Source of the DNA: Tetrastigma voinierianum
Taxonomy: Eukaryota; Streptophyta; Magnoliopsida; Vitales; Vitaceae
Length of the DNA stretch: 64,000 nt
Direction: 5' to 3'
NCBI GenBank assembly: GCA_016808115.1
Contig: JAEQBH010004115.1
Coordinates: 1-64,000 of the forward strand
Shown: piece by piece, positions 57,490-64,000 of the stretch
Layout of the letters: each line of letters begins with the position of its first letter
Position numbering within the stretch: position 1 is the first letter of the stretch
Notes under the pieces: model-generated
The model's input: only the letters and a program-made list of their open reading frames with translations
Told to the model about the DNA's origin: nothing
The model's database searches: none
Position numbers and translations under genes: made by a program

Positions 57490-57790
57490 TTTTGGGTAGA
57501 TTGAAAGAACTTGTCACATATAAAGAGTTTCTCTCCCACCCACAGTCATCGCCTCCACATTTCTGAGGTCTCACCATGGGAACCACCCATTGATTCACCC
57601 AGGCGAATGAAAAGCCATGGGGCCGGATCCGCGGTAGCGAGGTACTGCGCCTCCAATACCCACTCAATCCGCGGAAACCCACGATCAGCTACCACGGTCC
57701 TCCTTCCCGAATGTCGGGGGACAGATGTGGCCCTAAACCTTTGGAAGCTACTCATTCTCCTGCACCCCGGGCCACACCACTTTCTTGCTA
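57490..57790 (-). pseudogene. gag N-terminal fragment, gypsy element 4
   Basis: The frame 57755-57546 reads MSSFQRFRATSVPRHSGRRT, then VADRGFPRIEWVLEAQYLAT, matching the gag capsid entry (SxLQRFRAHHPPxFxGGxDP..VADHW...VEKILEAM) of this family. It proves that element 4 continues on this side of the nested insertion. Confidence 0.8.
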
Positions 57791-58290
57791 ATAGTGGGCG
57801 ATCGGTGAAACTTATTGTCCCATAGCCCTGTGGGTAAAAACAAGCTTAAGGCGGGCGCCATGAACTTCATGGATGACCTCTCAGCCCGCCCACTACTAGC
57901 CATTTACACTTGTCAAGTACCAAATCTGAGATTTCTTGTGCCACAAGTCACAGCGATGCATGATGCCGTGTCACTTCATAAATGTTAAAGCTCAACACCT
58001 GCGGATCGCGTTTCTAACTCGGGGTGTTATGTTTCGTTTCCAGAGAGTATATCCAGAGTCAATGATATAAATGTAATGCCATTAACATACAAATACCACA
58101 TCATGTTATACACCAAAGCGCCACATAAAAACACAATATGATAAAGTGTTCTATCCTATCCCTGATCCACCCGTCAGGTAATCACATACCTTAAACCCCG
58201 ATTATCGAGCCGATGTCATGACAAACACACCTAATGACCAAGGCTCAAACCTATGTCCTCAAGCCCTAGGCACTCGTGGTAAACGGCAAA
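57791..58290 (-). other. Leader of gypsy element 4
   Basis: Noncoding sequence between the primer site and gag, with GGTATGTGATTACCTGACGG on the minus strand near 58190, matching the leader starts of elements 2 and 3. No other motif was read. Confidence 0.65.
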
Positions 58291-58297
58291 CATACCA
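58291..58297 (-). other. Primer-binding site, gypsy element 4
   Basis: The minus strand reads ACT TGGTATG right after the LTR end, as in element 3 (ACT TGGTATC). The match to initiator tRNA-Met beyond this is degraded (TTTGCCG follows). Confidence 0.65.
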
Positions 58298-58300
58298 AGT

Positions 58301-60562
58301 CGTGGATACTCCCCTATCCTGCGGGGAGTTTCGCTGATAACCGTCAACTCCGGTGGAAACCCTGCAGAGATATCGGGTGTCCCGTAGATTGCCATCAGAT
58401 GATCCCTGAGGTATATTAAACTCATTCAGAGATACTAATTCATAAATATATTAAAAATATATGGAAAGACTACTTAATCACGTCCTTTTATACAAAAAAA
58501 GGTATATGACAGCCCGCCTATCAGGCAATACAAGATGTGCCAAAAACAAACAAAGCTCTTCATATCCCTTTTAGTCCATGCTATGCGGTCCCATGCAAGT
58601 GTCGACGCCCCAGAGACTGACTCAGAGACTCAAAGGTCCCCACTACTCAGAGCAAAGCTCCGTGTAGTAGTTCTGAGTGACCCTACAAGAGCTATCTCAT
58701 CATGGCGCAGTCGCATTGTCGCGACAACAAACACACATCCAAGTAAATACCATGATAGAACGTGTCATACGTCGTTATTCATAGAAATGTCATCATACCC
58801 ATATCCCCTAGTCACTCAATTCACTCCTCTACACACGTAGATATGCCGGCAGCAATCGCATCGTGGGATTATCAATGACCTAGCTGATTCATCTTCACCG
58901 AATTTATTACCCAATGTAAGCAACCAATCCCCGGGCCAATCTCGACTCTATCACACAACCCAAAAGTCTATGATAGTAAATAGACCGGTGTCTTCTTCGT
59001 GCAACAAAAACCTACACCTATGCCCTGTGTTTTTCACCTGGTGCAAGGTTAACGGCCCTCTCTTGCCTCCACCTAACACAACCTTATTTCAGAGCTTTTT
59101 TTTTTTATGTTTTGAACCATGAGTCATTTATTGACATCGTCCGTACGATTTGTCACCCATTCATCAACAACAATTTACGATGGGTGACCACACCTATGTT
59201 GCCACACCCAACATAATGCATGTCCCCTCGCATATAAATGCAATTTTTCACTGCATGGTGTCTGGCGCATACATGTATAGATGCACACACCAGACCATTC
59301 TACCTTAATCGCACTTCATGCCAAGTACCATGTAAACATATATAATTTTTGATATCCATTATGTTAATACATTTAAATACACATATATTAACATATCTTA
59401 TTATTATATCATGCCATGTTGGTTAAATTGCCAACACACACACAAAAACATTTCATAAAATAGCTGTTGGCTCCAAGCGATAACGGCCATACTGCCTTGA
59501 AAAATCTAAACGCTAGTCAAGAAATTTTAGTTCAACGGCCAAAATTTAGTCACAAAACTCGACTCAAAAATGTCACAATAGTAAACGAGAATAAATGCTT
59601 CTGGGCCTTCTGATCTGAACACCCATGGCTAACACAACCCAACACTGAACAGAGGAGCAGGTATTTTACTAATTTTATCAATTTACCAATTCGAACAATG
59701 CCCTAAAATCAAACCAAAGTGCTTGTGTCCATCATGAACTGGGCCCCAAAACAGACACAACAAAGTTCCAACATGCACGTTTTCCAAACGACCCGTGACA
59801 CGCTCTTCAAAACCCCCGGCCCCAGAACATCCGGTACAAGCCTCATGGTCGAAACCCGCCCCGTGGCTCTGCTGCAATCCCACGCGCCATTACGCCCTAA
59901 AATGAAAAGGAACGAGTAGAGAAACCCTTACGATGTTGGGCTATCCCAAATCCTTTATTCTTTGCAAGATACCAGAATTTCCTGCTGAGTTATAATTCAC
60001 CTTTGTATCTTTGCCACTTAACTCCGACCGTCTGAATACCTGCAGAGAAAAATCTTTGGACAACTTGTTTTTTTTTTTCTCCTTTCCTTTCTCTTATTAT
60101 TTTCGTCTCTTCCTTTTATTATTTTTTTTCTTCATCAAAAACTGCTGAAACCCCCCTCCCCCCTCCCCAAGATATTCTCTCCCAAATATCTTAGCTTGTG
60201 TCCTTCCATGACACTTAAGCGCAATGCAAAAATGAGCGCATGATGTGATAATCGCTCTGGTAGAGGCTCTGGGCTTCTCTCATTTACCCACCATGTGGTA
60301 TCCTCCATGGTGCCATGTGGAAAAGTCAGCCATGTTATAATTGTACCAAGGTGTTAATGCGGCATCATGTCAAGTGTCACCCGACACCATCGCCTTCGAA
60401 AAGATGTGGGCCTCAATTCGTTTAATCCGGCAAAATTTCGAGCTACTGCAGTATCTAGATTTACTATGATTCCAAACTTGAAGTCCGCTTTTGTCATCCG
60501 CGATCCAGAAAATACAAAGCTGTATCTTTTTCATAATACTAATTTTCCTGGTATTTTTTACA
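58301..60562 (-). mobile_element. 5' LTR of gypsy element 4 (LTR F), 2.26 kb
   Basis: It begins CGTGGATACTCCCC, where the family has TGTG, directly after the primer-site word, and ends GGTATTTTTTACA. It shares with LTR E the landmarks listed there, plus ACAATTTACGATGGGTGA versus ACAATGATGATGGGTGA. A partial copy of the TGCCATGTGGCA word is at 60311. ORFs within it (58535-58840, 59719-59919) are chance frames. Confidence 0.85.
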
Positions 60563-60779
60563 CTTTTATTTGTGTTTAAACCCAATAAACTAGTCATAAG
60601 TTTCAATGTAATAAATATAGTTTTAAAGAATCAATTATGTCCGTCGCCAAAATATTATGTATTTATAAACTTATATCCCCTAGTAAATTTCCGGTTTTTC
60701 CCACATAACGTGAATTGTGACTTTATATTTTCCGAAGAAATCAAGTTAAAAAAGTCCATATGTTTATAGTGGCAAAGCC
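60563..60779. other. Spacer right of LTR F
   Basis: AT-rich sequence without recognisable features. A TATTT at 60567-60571 may be the displaced right target duplication of element 4. Confidence 0.4.
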
Positions 60780-61080
60780 CCATCAATTCTTTTCAAAATT
60801 TTAAGGGGGAATTGAACCTTTTCCCTTATTTCCAGTAAGAATTGATCATAGAAAGGAAAGTATGCCCCCTAATATTTTATTTTCCAAAATATTTTATCCG
60901 TTTCCTTAATCATAGAAAAAGGAAAGTATGCTCCCTAGTTTTTTCAAAACTTTTTTATTTATTTTCTGTTAAGGAGACCTAACATAGGAAAAAAGAAAAA
61001 GATGCCCCCGAAATTTTTATTTCAAAATTTTTTATCCTTATTTCCAAAAGGAATTGAACCAAGGAAGAAAAGTATACAAA
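60780..61080. repeat. Degenerate tandem repeat, about 70-80 base unit, four copies
   Basis: Similar units follow one another. Each has a CTTATTTCC or CTGTTAAGG-like start, a GAATTGA(T/A)C or CCTAACATAG segment, an A-rich GGAAA(G)TATGC(C/T)CCC box (60859, 60925, about 61000, 61070 in part) and an AATATTTTATTTTCCAAAAT-like box. Units differ by indels. It is a decayed minisatellite of unknown origin. Confidence 0.65.
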
Positions 61081-64000
61081 CTTGAATCACATATGTTAAA
61101 ATGCCCCTGACTGATACCTGTTCATATGCTTTCTCAATGAAATCTCCATATCTATAGTGAAGTGTTTCCTTGGTTAGATCAAAAAATCTCAAGCCCATAG
61201 TCCATTCCCTTTATTTTTTCTGTACTTCATATTATAGTATATTCTGTCGAAGAACAATCCATTAATGATGCGAAGAGACTCACAGAGAGTATCCCTGTTC
61301 ATATAAATGCTACAATGGCCTCACAAGGTGTGGAGTTTGATTAGTATGTTTCGTAGGCTTTTGTCGATAGAAAGGTAGGCAGATGTTGGAAAGAAACTCC
61401 TTGCACATTGACAAAACCATGTATGGTGCATACAATCTAATTCTCAGCCCGAGGCAAAAATGAAAAAAGTTGGGTGTGAAGCAATCAGACCAGCAGAGAG
61501 ATCGCTCCTAACGCCGTACGTGGCGTTTTGGTCAGACGGCCAAGAGTGTTAATTTTAAGCGTTGGTCTCTCAAGACCTCCCCTTTTTCCCTTCATAAGAA
61601 TATTCAAGGCACGCTGGAAGCTGACATCTATTTGTGGGTGGGCTGCCGTGTGGAACCAAGAGAAGTTTGATATTATAAAGCATATCAAGAACCGTCCGTC
61701 CCCAAAATTTTAATCGCAGATTCGCTTATCACGTTGGGCGAAACCCAAAAGCAAACAGTCTCTATGTGGCGGCACCGTTATCCATATAAAGATACTCTTC
61801 AATGTTCAGACATTAATGCGTGATCGCGATACCTTAAACCAAACGAAAGCCCAAACCGAGTAACGCCCAAAACCGCAGAGAAAGTAAACAAATCAACTGA
61901 TATGCCGCAGAATCGGGGTCATTTAATTCAGGTGCCATCGTCTTTGCAAGAAAGAATCGAAGAGAATGAACAAAGCAAAGAGTAATTCACGTACCGCATC
62001 GCCCTGATAGCGCTAGACGTGGAAACCGTAGTACAATCTCAGAGCGAAGTAATCTATGAGTAGTCTTGACGGGTGACCTCATAATGGCCGTTCTCGCATT
62101 TCATCCTCCGTTCCTCTTTCATCCTCATGGGAGGAAGGACCATCATGGTGAAATGAAGTGCAGCCCCACAGGTCAAAGCTGGAGAAGTAATCCCGGCCCG
62201 GAGGAAAAGTTGCTTGGTGAAATCCAGGCGAGTCGCCGGTTTGCCACTGGATCAAGAGTTCCACAGCGCGTCGCACCTTAAATCGTGCCATGAACCTATT
62301 TAAAACCCGCGCACAATCCTAAACTTGCTGTTGATGAAACACACAGAAATTCGCAGAGTACTTAGGTGAGAATGAGATGAAACTCCAAATCGCACATGGA
62401 AATAAAATTGGCATCATAAAAGGATTATGTAGATCTGCAGTAAAAGAGGGAGATAAATCGTGTTAAAAGATCGTGAGACGATGGAGTTATGAAAGTTGGT
62501 TATCCCAACCAAGGATTCCTTACCTGCCTCACTCTTCAAGGCAAAGAAACAACTCAAAAAGAGTGATGCCGAGTAATGGTAATGTACATAAGATTTTTGA
62601 GACGACAAACTCCCAAAAATCCCGGATGAATCTCCCTTCTCTCTTCCGAAGATTTTTCTCCACAGAGGCCTTAGTGGGACAGTGGTACCAAGACATACGA
62701 GACTTTCTACTTGTGGGGTGTCCCAAAGGTAGAGACGAGAACGCGGTGCTAGGCATCTGGGCTATTCAACTCCATAGCCATTGAGCTTCAAGAATCAGAC
62801 ACACCCTTCTCTTGACAAGAACCATGAAGTATGTGGAAGCACAAGCTTCAACTCAATCATGTCATTCATGAGACAAAGCTTCAAAGAAACCACTATCAGA
62901 GGGATGAGGCGAAAGCTCCCATGGTAATATTTCTCCATCGTCTGTGTTAGTGAGGAAGCACGATAATAGTCTCTTGAAGCCCATCTCTGAGAGTTCTAGA
63001 GGTTAACTCGGGAGGTTCATGAATCATGCAAGTTATAGAGAGATCATTAAACAATGGATACGCGTCAGTGGAAAACCCGAGCTTTGATATTTCCTCCGAC
63101 TGCGTAGTATCAAAAGATGACTCAAAATGGTGAGCTATTGTGCTTGAAAGCTATGATGAAAAGGCTTAACATCAGATGGCTTAGTCATTAGTGCTCACAC
63201 CGACAACATTTTTTAAAACACACCATCTCACAATCTTATAGTGCCAATTTATTTATCGTGAATCTGAGAAGCCATCATTCTCAGCTCAGCACGAGCAAAT
63301 CCCTGAATGCATTTACTCAACAGAGTTCTAATCTCAGAGTTTCAAAACACTCCTTGTTAACCCTGAGTAAGGTTTGAAGCTAAGATTCCAGAAAAATCTG
63401 TATTTCTGGTCATTCTTGCCTTCTCAGCCATCCCAGTAACCTTCTCGACTAATGAAACACTTTACCGCCCCGCTAACTTTTTCCTGAAGTTTTTTCTTTT
63501 TCTTCTTTTTCTGTGAGCCACTTCAACTGCCGCATCATGTATGTTATACTTCTTCACTATAATGGTCATGCCTCCCACGGCAAACTTTCTAATGCATCCG
63601 CCATACCTTTCTTTCCATTATCAAATCTAGATCAAGACTCGCCATAGATCGCCGCTTGAATTCTACTTGCACAAATTTCCTGGCCCGCTATCATGGATGT
63701 TCATGTTATGTGTTTTCTTGCTTTGTTCATTCTCTTTCACTCTTCTTTCTTGGTGGGACGACGCCTCTTTTTCTCGGATCGCATCGCTTCTGCTCTACTT
63801 TATCTTTAAGCATCTTCTTCTTCACTTCCTCCTCTTTCGACATCTCTTCCTCCATGAGTTGTTTCAAACTCTATTATCGGGCCGTCACCTGCCTAGCATT
63901 CATTCCATCTGAACGTTCATAAATTAGCATATCGATCTTGATTCATATAATTCACTATTTTATGAGGTTCTACTAATACGGTGATCTCACATCACACGAT
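61081..64000. other. Unidentified sequence to the right edge
   Basis: No LTR of the family above, no transposase and no host-gene domain could be read on either strand. The short ORFs (62066-62281, 62473-62784, 63656-63922 and others) overlap on opposite strands, with low-complexity or basic composition. The stretch may be diverged retrotransposon DNA. Confidence 0.4.

Noticed and set aside
60780..61080. Possible CRISPR-like regular array
   Set aside because: Units are diverged, contiguous, without unique spacers, and the DNA is plant nuclear; it is a decayed minisatellite.

Overview
This window reads as nuclear intergenic DNA of a flowering plant, most likely a dicot. The evidence is long-terminal-repeat (LTR) retrotransposons of the Ty3/gypsy Tekay-like chromovirus and Athila-like types, a hAT-type transposase relic, a TIR-bearing MITE-like element, a broken leucine-rich-repeat receptor kinase with a plant-type intron position in its kinase domain, and AT-rich spacers with microsatellites. 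I found no intact host gene, rRNA, tRNA, organelle segment, CRISPR array or bacterial feature. Almost every ORF of 60 aa or more is a chance frame or a shard of a decayed element.

Layout. 1-4033: a decayed minus-strand gypsy element whose 3' LTR runs off the left edge. 4037-4700: an Athila-like protease shard on the plus strand. 5040-6370: an AT-rich dispersed repeat whose inverted partner lies at 36420-37600. 6380-8720: the LRR receptor-kinase pseudogene (+). 9178-15013: a solo LTR with a perfect 5-bp target duplication, split by a second LTR-like insertion. 15019-17214: AT-rich spacer with a MITE-like element. 17215-19900: a minus-strand hAT-like transposase pseudogene. 20090-29606: a plus-strand gypsy element (leader, gag, protease, RT, RNase H, integrase, chromodomain-like tail, polypurine tract, 3' LTR). 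Its 5' LTR is missing, and a solo LTR with its own 5-bp target duplication sits in the leader. 29607-34781: a 3'-truncated minus-strand relative with primer site and 5' LTR. 34782-38640: AT-rich DNA ending in a GC-rich block rich in TCGCGACA-type palindromes. 38700-40661: another LTR. 42146-60562: a minus-strand gypsy element with both LTRs, its internal region split by an Athila-like element (about 48.7-56.9 kb). 60563-64000: spacer with a degenerate tandem repeat and otherwise unidentified sequence.

The parts do not work together as a pathway. They record successive insertions: gypsy elements of one LTR family (at least seven LTR copies), recombination to solo LTRs, nesting, and decay by stops, small indels and deletions. 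The most informative observations are the two solo LTRs with readable target duplications, the Athila-in-gypsy nest, the unclassified inverted repeat pair, the GC-rich palindromic leader-like DNA and an unclassified GC-rich island at 50.7-52.75 kb. I found no convincing new biological system. All similarity statements come from reading motifs and comparing copies by eye; no alignment or database search was run.
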